Assembly (NCBI GenBank): GCA_913064775.1
Contig: CAJYAD010000009.1
Coordinates: 1 to 64,000 of the forward strand
Reading direction: 5' to 3'
Source: an uncultured Albidovulum sp.
GTDB lineage: Bacteria > Pseudomonadota > Alphaproteobacteria > Rhodobacterales > Rhodobacteraceae
DNA length: 64,000 nt
Part shown: positions 43,404 to 51,613 of the stretch, in pieces
Numbering within the stretch: position 1 is the stretch's first letter
How the letters are laid out: every line of letters begins with the position of its first letter
Program-made: the position numbers and the translations under genes
Notes under the pieces: model-generated
What the model saw: the letters and a program-made list of their open reading frames with translations, nothing else
Database searches by the model: none
What the model was told of the DNA's origin: nothing

Positions 43404-44248
43404 CGCTGCGCGGGCACGGGCAGGCCGTACCGCTCGACAAGCGGGCCGATCTGAAGATCGTTGCCCGTCAGCGCGTTGCCCGCATAGAGGCTGGTCGCTT
43501 GCGAGTTCGGCCAGACCACCAGCTTCTGGCGATCCTTGACGATGCGATAGAGACTGCCCGCCCTGCGGCCCATCCAGTAGAGCCACAGATCGTCGGCGCG
43601 CGGCGCGAGTTCGAGAAAGCTGGCCGCGTCGGTGACCTCGGGGGCCAGCGCGCCGGGGGGATAGAGCACCCCCCCCACGCCGGTGGGAAAGATCAGATCG
43701 GGACGGGCCTCATCCCGGATATCATGGGGCCAGCTTTCATAGGGGGCGACGGTGCCGTCCTGTTGCAGGGTGAACCGGTGCGCCCGGTGGCAGACGATCT
43801 GATCCGCCGCGCCGGACCAGGTGCCAAGCAGGGCGCGCAGCCAGTGGCGCTCATAATGGACATCATCATCCGCAGTGACCAGAACCGCATCGGGAAAGGC
43901 CCTCAGGGCGGGAATGATCTTGGTGTAGGAACGCAGATCCTCTGTTTCGCGGACCTCCAACCCCGCGCCTTCCAGCGCGCGCACCGCCCTGGGCAGGCGG
44001 CGCAGGTCGTCGGGGGAAAGCCACAGGATGACGCGATCGGGGCGCACCGATTGGGTCAGCAGGCAGCGCAGGGTAAGGTGGAGCGTGGGAAATCGCGCCG
44101 CATAAGAGGTCAGCGTCACGATCAGCGCCGCCTTTTGCCGATGCGGGCGCTGTGGCAGCAGGGGCCGCAGCCGCCAGCGCAGATTGGCGACCGCACGGCG
44201 TAGCCGCGGCCGAAGCTGCAATCGTCGGGCAAACCGCCTTAGGCCCAT
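43400..44248 (-). CDS. Glycosyltransferase, unclassified GT-A-like
   Basis: A 282-residue protein. A basic N-terminal tail is followed by ALIVTLTSYAARFPTLHLTL, SVRPDRVILWLSPDDL and the nucleotide-sugar motif TADDDVHYERHWL (DDD), with LAPRADDLWLYWM later. These match a group of bacterial proteins annotated simply as glycosyltransferases. The ATG at 44248 directly follows an in-frame GTG. It stands alone between a small frame and a repeat-rich gap. Sugar specificity is unknown. Confidence 0.8.
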   Translation of the reverse strand: MGLRRFARRLQLRPRLRRAVANLRWRLRPLLPQRPHRQKAALIVTLTSYAARFPTLHLTLRCLLTQSVRPDRVILWLSPDDLRRLPRAVRALEGAGLEVRETEDLRSYTKIIPALRAFPDAVLVTADDDVHYERHWLRALLGTWSGAADQIVCHRAHRFTLQQDGTVAPYESWPHDIRDEARPDLIFPTGVGGVLYPPGALAPEVTDAASFLELAPRADDLWLYWMGRRAGSLYRIVKDRQKLVVWPNSQATSLYAGNALTGNDLQIGPLVERYGLPVPAQR

Positions 44249-44653
44249 CACCGGACCTGCATGTCACGCCAGCCCGAGGCGGGCGGCAGGACCCGCCGAC
44301 CCCGGTTGCTGGGTTGCGGGATCATTCTTGCAAACGTGGGAACCATGCAGTTGTGAAACCGGCTTGCCATCCCGCAGCGGGAGGTGTGTGAAGATAAGAC
44401 AAACGATATACGCAGCCCACGGATATTTCCACTAGCCGCGAATGGCGTGGTGAAAAAAGAGCGAAATGGCCTTGGCCCCGCACGCCCTCCCCGGTCACCG
44501 CCCGGTCGCGGCCCGGTCGCGGCCCGGTCGCGGCCCGGTCGCGGCCCGCCTCGCCGGAAAAACAGGGCCCGACACGCCATCCGGACTTAAAAAAATCCTG
44601 CAATCAGCTTATAGAGGGGTCAGTTAGGCGCGCGTCGCCCCGAGAGATATTGA
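44249..44653. other. Intergenic region with tandem repeats
   Basis: No recognised gene. It contains the 11-base tandem array at 44500-44548 and AT-rich stretches at about 44390-44460 and 44585-44620; the second, next to 44654, probably holds the sulfotransferase promoter. Confidence 0.45.
44500..44548. repeat. 11-bp tandem repeat array, 4.5 copies
   Basis: The unit GCCCGGTCGCG is repeated four times without change, followed by a half unit, and preceded by a degenerate copy. It is non-coding and lies between two divergent genes. The perfect copies suggest recent slippage. Confidence 0.9.
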
Positions 44654-45499
44654 ATGACCCTTCCTGATTTCCTGATCATTGGTGCGATGAAATGTGGCAC
44701 CTCGACCCTGCAAACCCAGCTTGCCGCTCAGCCCGGCATCTTCATGAGCGACCCGAAAGAGCCCAATTTCTTCTCTGACGACCCGGTTTATGCCAAGGGG
44801 CTGGACTGGTATGAAAGCCTCTTCGCGGCGGCCGCGCCGGGGGATCTGAAGGGCGAAGCCAGCACCCACTACACCAAGCTTCCGACCTATCCCGAAACCT
44901 TGCCGCGTCTGCGCGCCGTCCTGCCCGGCCCCCGGCTGATCTACATGATCCGCAATCCACTGGTGCGCGTGGTCTCGCATTACATCCATGAGTGGACCCA
45001 AGGCGTCATCACCGGCGATCTGGAAGCCGCCTTCGACCGGCACCCCGAACTGACCGCCTACAGCCGTTTTGGCGAACAGATCGCCCCCTGGGTTCAGGCC
45101 TTCGGGGCCCCGAACATCCTGCTGCTGTCGCTGGAGGAGATGAAGGCCGATCCGCAGGGCGTTCTGAACCGCGCCGGCGCCTTCCTGGGGCATGCGGGGC
45201 CGCTTGTCTGGCAGGCCGAGAAGGCGCAGGTCAACGTCTCGGCCGAACGGATGCGGCGGCTGCCGCTGCAGGGGCTTCTGATCGACAATCCGGTCGCGAC
45301 GGCGCTGCGGCGCGCCTTGGTGCCGAAGCCGATCCGAACGCGGCTGCGCGCCTCTCGCCAGATCAAGGAGCGGCCCGCCTTGGCCCCCGACCGCAGGCGC
45401 GCGCTGGAAGCGATCTTCGCGGCCGATCGCGAACGCCTTGCCGCGTTCTTTCCCGATGCCCCGGCCCTGTCCGCGGCCTACCCCTTTCTTGCCGCATGA
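44654..45499 (+). CDS. Sulfotransferase domain-containing protein
   Basis: A 281-residue PAPS-dependent sulfotransferase of the heparan/glycan type. LIIGAMKCGTSTLQTQL is the 5'-phosphosulfate loop and IYMIRNPLVRVVSHYIHEW the 3'-phosphate motif. KEPNFFSDD supplies the acidic/aromatic segment after the first loop. The family acts on carbohydrates, and its position among glycosyltransferases makes the locus polysaccharide the natural acceptor. Its stop overlaps the next gene's ATG (ATGA), so it is coupled to a glycosyltransferase. Confidence 0.92.
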   Translation: MTLPDFLIIGAMKCGTSTLQTQLAAQPGIFMSDPKEPNFFSDDPVYAKGLDWYESLFAAAAPGDLKGEASTHYTKLPTYPETLPRLRAVLPGPRLIYMIRNPLVRVVSHYIHEWTQGVITGDLEAAFDRHPELTAYSRFGEQIAPWVQAFGAPNILLLSLEEMKADPQGVLNRAGAFLGHAGPLVWQAEKAQVNVSAERMRRLPLQGLLIDNPVATALRRALVPKPIRTRLRASRQIKERPALAPDRRRALEAIFAADRERLAAFFPDAPALSAAYPFLAA

Positions 45500-46470
45500 C
45501 GCGTGATCCCCGCATCGGCGCCGTCCTGATCGGCCGCAACGAGGGCGCGCGCCTGGTCCGCAGCCTGGCGTCGGTCGCGTCCATCCCGCGCGTCGTCTAT
45601 GTCGATTCCGGCTCCACCGACGGCAGCGTCGCGGCGGCGCGGGCGGCGGGGGTCGATGTGGTCGAACTGGATCTTCGCACCCCCTTCACCGCCGCGCGGG
45701 CCCGCGACGCGGGCGTCGCCAGATTGCGCCAGGGCACCCTGCCCGACCTTATCCAGTTCATCGACGGCGATTGCGAATTGCAGACCGGCTGGATCGCTGC
45801 GGCCAAGAAGGCGTTCCAAGAGGACGAAACTCTTGGCGTGGTGACCGGCTGGCGCTTTGAGCTGCACCCCGACGCCAGCATCTACAACGCGATCTGCAAC
45901 GTGGAATGGCACCGGCCGGCGGGACCGATCAAGACCTGCGGCGGCGACATGATGGTGCGCGCCAGCGCCTATCAGAAGATCGGCGGCTTCAACCCCCGCG
46001 TCATCGCGGCCGAGGACGACGATCTGTGCCTGCGCATCGGGGCTGCGGGGTGGAAGCTGGTGCGTCTGCCGCTCCCCATGACGCGCCATGATGCCGCGAT
46101 GACCAGCTTCGCCCAATGGTGGCGGCGCGCGGTGCGCGCGGGGCATGGCTATGCGCAGGTCGGCGCGCTGCATCCCAGCCATTTCCGGCGCGAGAGAGCC
46201 CGGGTGTTTGCCTGGGGCCTGCTGCTTCCGCTTGTCACCCTCTTCGGCATGCTGGTCTCGGGCTGGAGCCTGGCCCTGGGCCTGGCGCTTTACGCCCTGT
46301 CGTGGCTGCGCAGCCTGCGCGGCCTGCAACGCGAAGGCCTGGGGCTTTCCTGCGCCGCCCGGCAAGCCTTCTTCCTGACCTTGTCGAAATTCCCGAACCT
46401 GCAGGGAATGCTTACCTATTACTGGCGGGCGATCCGCGACCGAGAGATGCGGATCATCGAGTATAAATAG
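45496..46470 (+). CDS. Family 2 glycosyltransferase with C-terminal membrane region
   Basis: A 324-residue GT2. Motifs are GAVLIGRNEGARLVRSL, VVYVDSGSTDGS, FIDGDCELQ and AEDDDLCLRIGAAGW. Two hydrophobic helices near 235-275 probably anchor it to the membrane. It is translationally coupled to the sulfotransferase before it and followed 25 bases later by the dehydrogenase-epimerase fusion, forming a three-gene operon. Confidence 0.92.
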   Translation: MTRDPRIGAVLIGRNEGARLVRSLASVASIPRVVYVDSGSTDGSVAAARAAGVDVVELDLRTPFTAARARDAGVARLRQGTLPDLIQFIDGDCELQTGWIAAAKKAFQEDETLGVVTGWRFELHPDASIYNAICNVEWHRPAGPIKTCGGDMMVRASAYQKIGGFNPRVIAAEDDDLCLRIGAAGWKLVRLPLPMTRHDAAMTSFAQWWRRAVRAGHGYAQVGALHPSHFRRERARVFAWGLLLPLVTLFGMLVSGWSLALGLALYALSWLRSLRGLQREGLGLSCAARQAFFLTLSKFPNLQGMLTYYWRAIRDREMRIIEYK

Positions 46471-46495
46471 CTTTTCATTAAAGGAGATTTCAGCC

Positions 46496-48592
46496 TTGCC
46501 GACCCAACCCCTGCGCGTCGCGCTCATCGGAGCCGGGTATATTTCCTCTTGGCATGCCGCCACGCTTGCCAGCGTCGAGGAAGCGCAGCTCACCGCGATT
46601 TGCGATACCAACAAGACCGCCGCCGAGGACCTCGCGCGCGGATATGGCATACAGGCGTTCCAGTCGGTCAACGATCTGGTGGCGGCCAAGGTCTGCGACG
46701 TCGTCCATATCCTGACCCCGCCCCAGACCCATCGCGCGCTGGCGCTCGAATGTCTGGCGGCGGGTCTTCATGTCGTGCTGGAAAAGCCGGTCGGCCTTTC
46801 GGCGCAGGAGGTCGCGCAGATTGCCGAGGCGGCGCAGGCCGCCGGCAAGCAGGCCATCGCGGGGCATAATTTCCTTGCCCTGCCGTCCTATGAAAAGCTG
46901 AAGACCCTGACGACTTCGGGACGGCTTGGCCGAATTTCCGGCGCCGAGATCAACTGGTGCTTCCCGCTGCCCCCGCTGCGTTCTGGGCCTTTCAACCTTT
47001 GGCTTCTGCGCGCCCCGCAGAACCTGCTGCAAGAGATCGGCCCGCATCTCTTTGCCTTCGCGCAGGACCTCTTCGGCCCGCTCGAGATCCAGCATCTCGA
47101 ACTGGGCATGCCGATTGCCCTGCCCGGCGACGGCACGCGGCCGCAAAGCTGGCGGATCCTCGCCCGGGCCGGGCAAGTCGAGATCACCTTCAATATCGCG
47201 CTGATCGAAAGCTTCGACGACCGCTCTGTCACCCTGCGCGGGTCGAGCGGCATGGCCCGCCTCGACATCGGGCGCGACACGCTTCAGGTGCAGGCGGAAA
47301 ATGCCGCCGACATCGTGCTTAATCCGCTGATCGGTGCGCTGTCGCTGGCGTGGCAGCATCTGGCCGGCGGGCTGCGCAATGCGGCGGTTCAATTCGCCTC
47401 GCTCAACCAGAAATCGCCCTATGGGCTTAGCTTCCGGGGCATGTTCCACAGTATCTACGGTGCGATGGCGCATGGAACCCCGGTCGACGCGCGCTTCTCG
47501 ATCCACTCGGCCGTTGAGGTCATGCGGGCGATCGACGCCACGCTAGAGCGCATGCCGCCGCCCGCGACGCCCGCCGCGCCCAAGGGCACGCCGGCGCCCA
47601 GTGTTCTGGTGATCGGCGGGACCGGCTTTCTGGGTCGCGGCCTGACCCGCGCGCTGGTCGAAAAGGGGCATGACGTGCGCGTCCTCAGCCGCGGCTCCGG
47701 CGGCCCCTTTGCCGACATCGCGAACCGCGTCGAGATGGTCTCGGTCTCGCCGCGCGACCCCGAGGGGCTGCGCCGGGCGATGGCGGGGATAAAGACCGTC
47801 TACAACCTGGCGAAATCCGACGACAAGACCTGGGAGGACGCGCAGCGCAACGATGTCGGCGTCGCCGTGGGCATTGCCGAGGCCGCGCTGGACAGCGGCG
47901 TCGAGCGGCTGATCTATACCGGCACCATCGCCTCTTATGACATGTCGGATCCGGTCCGGACGATCACCGAAGACACCGGCTTTGCGCCCGACATGACCGA
48001 CCGCAACATCTATGCGCGGTCCAAGGCCGAATGCGAGGCCCGGCTGATGGCGATGCATCGCGACCGGGGGCTGCCGCTGGTGATCGCCCGGCCGGGCATC
48101 GTGGTCGGCAAGGGCGGGCCGCTTCAGCATTGGGGGATCGGGCGCTGGAACGGGCCGGGGGCCGTCAAGATCTGGGGCGACGGGCGCAACATCCTGCCCT
48201 TCGTGCTGATCGACGATGTGTCGGAGGCGCTGGTCGCGATGTGCGATGCGGATGGCATCGTCGGCCAGTCCTTCAACCTGACCGGAGAGCCGATGCTGAC
48301 CGGCCGCGATTATTTCGACGCGATCCATTCGCTGCTGGGGGCGCGGATCCTCGTGCGGTCGGGCAACCTCACGGGCTATTACCTGTTCGACGGGGTCAAA
48401 TACGCGCTCAAGCGGCATCTGCTGCACAAGAAGGGCATCGCGCGCGGGTCGCTCAAGGATTGGAAATCACGGGCGCATCTGTCGCGCTTCGACAATGGCA
48501 AGGCCAAGCGCCTGCTGGGGTGGACGCCCGAAGGGGATCGCGCGGCGTTCCTGCGCAGAAGCATTGCCGAGGCCGATCTCTTCGGCTTCTGA
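46496..48592 (+). CDS. Fused Gfo/Idh/MocA oxidoreductase and NAD-dependent epimerase
   Basis: A 698-residue two-enzyme protein. Residues about 1-350 form a Gfo/Idh/MocA oxidoreductase: Rossmann motif LIGAGYISSWHA, then LEKPVGLS with the conserved EKP. Residues about 364-698 form an extended short-chain dehydrogenase/epimerase: GGTGFLGRGL and the catalytic YARSK. Two NAD(P)-binding sites are thus present. It probably makes a modified nucleotide sugar for the polysaccharide by oxidation and epimerisation or reduction; the substrate is unknown. The start codon is TTG at 46496, fixed by AAGGAG nine bases before it. It is last in an operon after a sulfotransferase and a glycosyltransferase. Confidence 0.88.
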   Translation: MPTQPLRVALIGAGYISSWHAATLASVEEAQLTAICDTNKTAAEDLARGYGIQAFQSVNDLVAAKVCDVVHILTPPQTHRALALECLAAGLHVVLEKPVGLSAQEVAQIAEAAQAAGKQAIAGHNFLALPSYEKLKTLTTSGRLGRISGAEINWCFPLPPLRSGPFNLWLLRAPQNLLQEIGPHLFAFAQDLFGPLEIQHLELGMPIALPGDGTRPQSWRILARAGQVEITFNIALIESFDDRSVTLRGSSGMARLDIGRDTLQVQAENAADIVLNPLIGALSLAWQHLAGGLRNAAVQFASLNQKSPYGLSFRGMFHSIYGAMAHGTPVDARFSIHSAVEVMRAIDATLERMPPPATPAAPKGTPAPSVLVIGGTGFLGRGLTRALVEKGHDVRVLSRGSGGPFADIANRVEMVSVSPRDPEGLRRAMAGIKTVYNLAKSDDKTWEDAQRNDVGVAVGIAEAALDSGVERLIYTGTIASYDMSDPVRTITEDTGFAPDMTDRNIYARSKAECEARLMAMHRDRGLPLVIARPGIVVGKGGPLQHWGIGRWNGPGAVKIWGDGRNILPFVLIDDVSEALVAMCDADGIVGQSFNLTGEPMLTGRDYFDAIHSLLGARILVRSGNLTGYYLFDGVKYALKRHLLHKKGIARGSLKDWKSRAHLSRFDNGKAKRLLGWTPEGDRAAFLRRSIAEADLFGF

Positions 48593-48627
48593 ACCCGGCC
48601 CCGGGCGCGCGGCGGCGATCGCGCGCC

Positions 48628-50232
48628 TTAGCCCCGCAGGCCCAACTCGCGTCCGCGGCGGTCGATCAGTGGCCCCAGGGCGTAGCGCACCGGATGGCCG
48701 TCGCCGCTGCCATCGCGGCTGCCATCGGCACGGTAGCGGCCCGCGGCGCGTGCGGCGGCGATGCTGGGGGCGGTGACGCTGCGGGTCCAGCCGGTCAGCC
48801 GCCCGCCCGCGTCATACTGCATGTCGTCGCGCCATGGCGCCCACCAAAACAGCGCCGGATCGTAGCGCGCGGGCCGCGCCGGCGCATCATAGCTGACCCG
48901 GATCAGACGTGCGGCGCCCTCGGGGGCAAAGTCATAGGTGCGCACTTCGGGGGGCAGGGTGATCGACAGGAAGGCGGGGGCCGAAAGATGGCGCCCGGCC
49001 TCGGCGAACAGGCCGATATCGATGCGCGAACTGATCGGCGGGCTGTCCTTGATGGCGAAACCCGCCGGCGCCGGGCGCGGGGTTTGCCAATCGAGGATGA
49101 TCCGCGCCGACGCGCCCTGCGGGACGATCGTCACCGCATCCGGATCGCCGCGCAGCAGCACCCAGTGAAAGCGCAGCGGACGGCCGGCGGGATCGGTGGT
49201 TCCGGCCGCCGACAGCGTGATCTCGCGCCGACCCGCAAGCGAACGCCACAGCCGGGCGATGGCGGCGGGGGTATCGAACAACCGCTCGCTCAGGCTGGCA
49301 AGGCCGGCGCGGTCACTGAAGTCCTCGGACACTACCTTCAGTCGCGGGGCCGGCGGGATTTCATCCGGCCCCAAGCTGGAGGCCAGCGCCACCGCGGCAA
49401 ACGGGTTGAGCGCCTCTTTGACGAAGGCCGAGGGATGGGCTGATCCCGACATATAGGCCGCATCGCCGCGCAACCCGTTCTGCGTGCGGCGCATCACCCA
49501 TTGCACCGTCGGCGCGATCAGGCCCAGCTTTTCCATCCGCGCCCGGGTTTCGGGCCGGAAGGCGCCCAGGATCAGCGCCTGGATACGCAGGAAGGGCTGG
49601 TCGCTGTAGGACGAGCCCTGGCTAGTGGTCATGTAGGGCCAGGCGGCAGGGAAATAGTCGAACAGCTCATGATCGTGGTGTTCGGGGTAGGTATAAAGCG
49701 CATTCGCCCGGTAATCGGCGGCGGCGCGGGCGGCCCCGCCCGGTTGGGTCATCGCCAGCCGCGTCTGGCTGCGCGCCTCTGGTCCGCGGACCAGCGCGGT
49801 CGAGGAATTGCCAAGCGTGATCGCGGGAAAGCGAAACGCCCCCGCCAACCCGTAGTCGAGTTGCTGCGCCTTCAGCCCGGGGCCATAGACCACGCGGGTC
49901 ATCTGCGGAAAGGCGCTGGCGGGCAGTTCTGAATGGCCCCGGTCGCGGTTGTCGTAGAGCACCCCGGCCAAACCCGCCGCAAGCCCCCTGGCAAAGAAGG
50001 CACGCAGTCGTGCCGCCGCAGGGTCGCCGTCGGTGGCGGCTATGACAGGCGCGCTGACGGCCGGAGGCGGCAGGTCCGCTGCGGGCAAGGTCAGCCGGCC
50101 GGTGCCCGGATCCTCGGACAACTCATCGCGGGTCAGTCGCAGGACCGGCGGGCCATTGGCATCAGCCGCCCGAAACCGGGCCGGGAACAACGCCAGAGCC
50201 GTGGCCGTGAGGAGAAGAGCGCGCCGCTTCAT
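48628..50232 (-). CDS. Secreted protein of unknown function
   Basis: A 534-residue exported protein I do not recognise. It has a signal peptide (about residues 1-22, MKRRALLLTATALALFPARF). The body is rich in aromatic and charged residues, with YPEHHDHELFDYFPAAWPYM, a stretch with TQGSSYSDQPFL, and a beta-rich C-terminal half that looks immunoglobulin-like (for example LSAAGTTDPAGRPLRFHWVLLRGD). The position within the polysaccharide locus and periplasmic destination suggest a carbohydrate-active or structural role, but no catalytic motif is assured. It is separated by a terminator from the VPLPA-CTERM gene upstream. Confidence 0.75.
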   Translation of the reverse strand: MKRRALLLTATALALFPARFRAADANGPPVLRLTRDELSEDPGTGRLTLPAADLPPPAVSAPVIAATDGDPAAARLRAFFARGLAAGLAGVLYDNRDRGHSELPASAFPQMTRVVYGPGLKAQQLDYGLAGAFRFPAITLGNSSTALVRGPEARSQTRLAMTQPGGAARAAADYRANALYTYPEHHDHELFDYFPAAWPYMTTSQGSSYSDQPFLRIQALILGAFRPETRARMEKLGLIAPTVQWVMRRTQNGLRGDAAYMSGSAHPSAFVKEALNPFAAVALASSLGPDEIPPAPRLKVVSEDFSDRAGLASLSERLFDTPAAIARLWRSLAGRREITLSAAGTTDPAGRPLRFHWVLLRGDPDAVTIVPQGASARIILDWQTPRPAPAGFAIKDSPPISSRIDIGLFAEAGRHLSAPAFLSITLPPEVRTYDFAPEGAARLIRVSYDAPARPARYDPALFWWAPWRDDMQYDAGGRLTGWTRSVTAPSIAAARAAGRYRADGSRDGSGDGHPVRYALGPLIDRRGRELGLRG

Positions 50233-50298
50233 GGTAGGAGCTTAGCACAGGGCGCCGCGACGCGGGGACTACTGATCGCCGGCGCGGCCCGCAGAATG

Positions 50299-50332
50299 AA
50301 AAAGGGACGACCCCAGGAATTGGGATCGCCCC
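50299..50332 (-). terminator. Rho-independent terminator after VPLPA-CTERM gene
   Basis: On the minus strand an 11-bp stem with two G-U pairs (positions 50322-50332 with 50304-50314, 7-base loop) is followed by five T. It lies 25 bases beyond the stop codon of the gene ending at 50357. Confidence 0.85.
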
Positions 50333-50356
50333 GCGTCACAGTAAGCTTAGGTTAGC

Positions 50357-51043
50357 TCAGGCCTGCTTGCGGCGACGAGCCACGAGGCCGAGAAGGCCAA
50401 GGCCCGACAGCAGCAGCGGGATCGAAGCGGGCAGCGGAACGACGCCCACCTTGCCATTGCCGCCGACGATCGAGACACGCACCATCATGTCGTCATGGTT
50501 GTCATCGCTGCCGGCACCGCCGTCATCGAACCACAGGTCGACCGCCTGGCCCGAGGTGCCGGTCGGAGCCGAGGTGATCGAGGCGAAGAAGTTCGGGAAG
50601 GCGGACATCGGGCTTGCGGCGTCAGGATTGGCGCCGTTCATCACGGTGGCAGCCCCGCTGTTGGCGGTGAAGTCGAAGTTCAGCAGCCCGTGGGACACAT
50701 TGCTGACCGTCATGCTGGCAATCGGCGAACCGGGCGATCCCCAGGTACCGGTACCGGTGGTGCCACCGGTCGAGAACAGGTTGCTTCCACCGAAGTCGAA
50801 GCCGTTGTTGTAGCCAGCCTCAGAGCCGTAGAAGTCAAACTTCAGATCGACGGTGCCATTCAGCCAGACCGATGCGCCGTACCAGCCGGAACGCGTCGTG
50901 GTGCCCGCACCATAGACCGGAACCAGCCCGTCGTTGAACGACGAGCCGCCCGGGATCGTTCCGGCAGTCATCGCCGAGGCCGCACTCGCCCCGATGGACA
51001 TCGCCACCGCCAAAACACCGGCAGAAATAGTGGAAAACTTCAT
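50357..51043 (-). CDS. VPLPA-CTERM sorting domain-containing protein
   Basis: A 228-residue exported protein. The Sec signal peptide covers about residues 1-24 (ending ASA). The mature part is Gly/Asn/Asp-rich with WFDDGGAGSDDNHDD near its end, which may bind metal. The tail has VPLPA at 202-206, a Leu-rich helix and RRRK. It is a fourth candidate substrate for the XrtD exosortase, 42 kb away from it. AGGGGG is a good ribosome site, and there is a long upstream region, so expression is probably strong and independent. Confidence 0.88.
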   Translation of the reverse strand: MKFSTISAGVLAVAMSIGASAASAMTAGTIPGGSSFNDGLVPVYGAGTTTRSGWYGASVWLNGTVDLKFDFYGSEAGYNNGFDFGGSNLFSTGGTTGTGTWGSPGSPIASMTVSNVSHGLLNFDFTANSGAATVMNGANPDAASPMSAFPNFFASITSAPTGTSGQAVDLWFDDGGAGSDDNHDDMMVRVSIVGGNGKVGVVPLPASIPLLLSGLGLLGLVARRRKQA

Positions 51044-51613
51044 TTCAATTACCCCCTTGAAAAAGTTGCAGACTCAAGAAATCCCAAGAATCACGGGACG
51101 AGACCTCGTCAAACACCCGCGAAAGTTAGCACGTTTCTTCGCGATTGCACACGGAATCTTTACCACACGTTAACATTGTTGTGTCTCGGCCCGGGTTTCC
51201 GCCAGGTGGTGCGGTTCCGGGGCACCGTCGACCGCGCCATCATGCACGGGGAAGGATGCGCTGGCAGGTGGCTTGAATGCCGCGCGCGACGGTCGCTGCG
51301 CGACGGAATGCGGACAGTTTGGTTTCGTTCGATGCGGGGCATCTCGCCTTCCCCGCAGATCTTGTGGAAGGGGAAATGCGTCGGAACCGGCGGGGCTTCG
51401 GCCGCGCTCGGGCGGCGCTCGGGCCTCTGCAGAATCCCCCAAGCGCCGCCTGCTGACATGATTTCCACGGCGCTGATGCCCGGGTGAAATTCTTGGCGCC
51501 CGGGCCTTCGAATGCGGTCTGTGGATTTTCGGGTGGATTTGGTCCCTGCCTGCCTACTAGGATGCAGGCAGTACTTTTTGATCATGAACTCAATTCAATC
51601 GTGGCGAGCCTGA
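51044..51613. other. Divergent intergenic region, VPLPA-CTERM / GT4
   Basis: No recognised gene. The 140 bases next to 51043 are AT-rich, with an inverted repeat GACGAG-AC-CTCGTC (51097-51110) overlapping a minus-strand TTGACG, and CGTTAAC at 51168-51174. The middle (51200-51480) is GC-rich and holds only unlikely frames. Confidence 0.45.
51097..51110 (-). promoter_or_regulatory. Inverted repeat overlapping possible -35 element
   Basis: GACGAG and CTCGTC flank a two-base centre, about 55-68 bases before the VPLPA-CTERM start. Minus-strand TTGACG at 51112-51107 overlaps one arm, so a bound regulator could block or recruit polymerase. Inference from position only. Confidence 0.25.

Noticed and set aside
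51160-51585. A 141-residue minus-strand frame upstream of the GT4 gene
   Set aside because: Arg/His/Pro-rich, no ribosome site, no conserved feature; it probably only reflects high GC.
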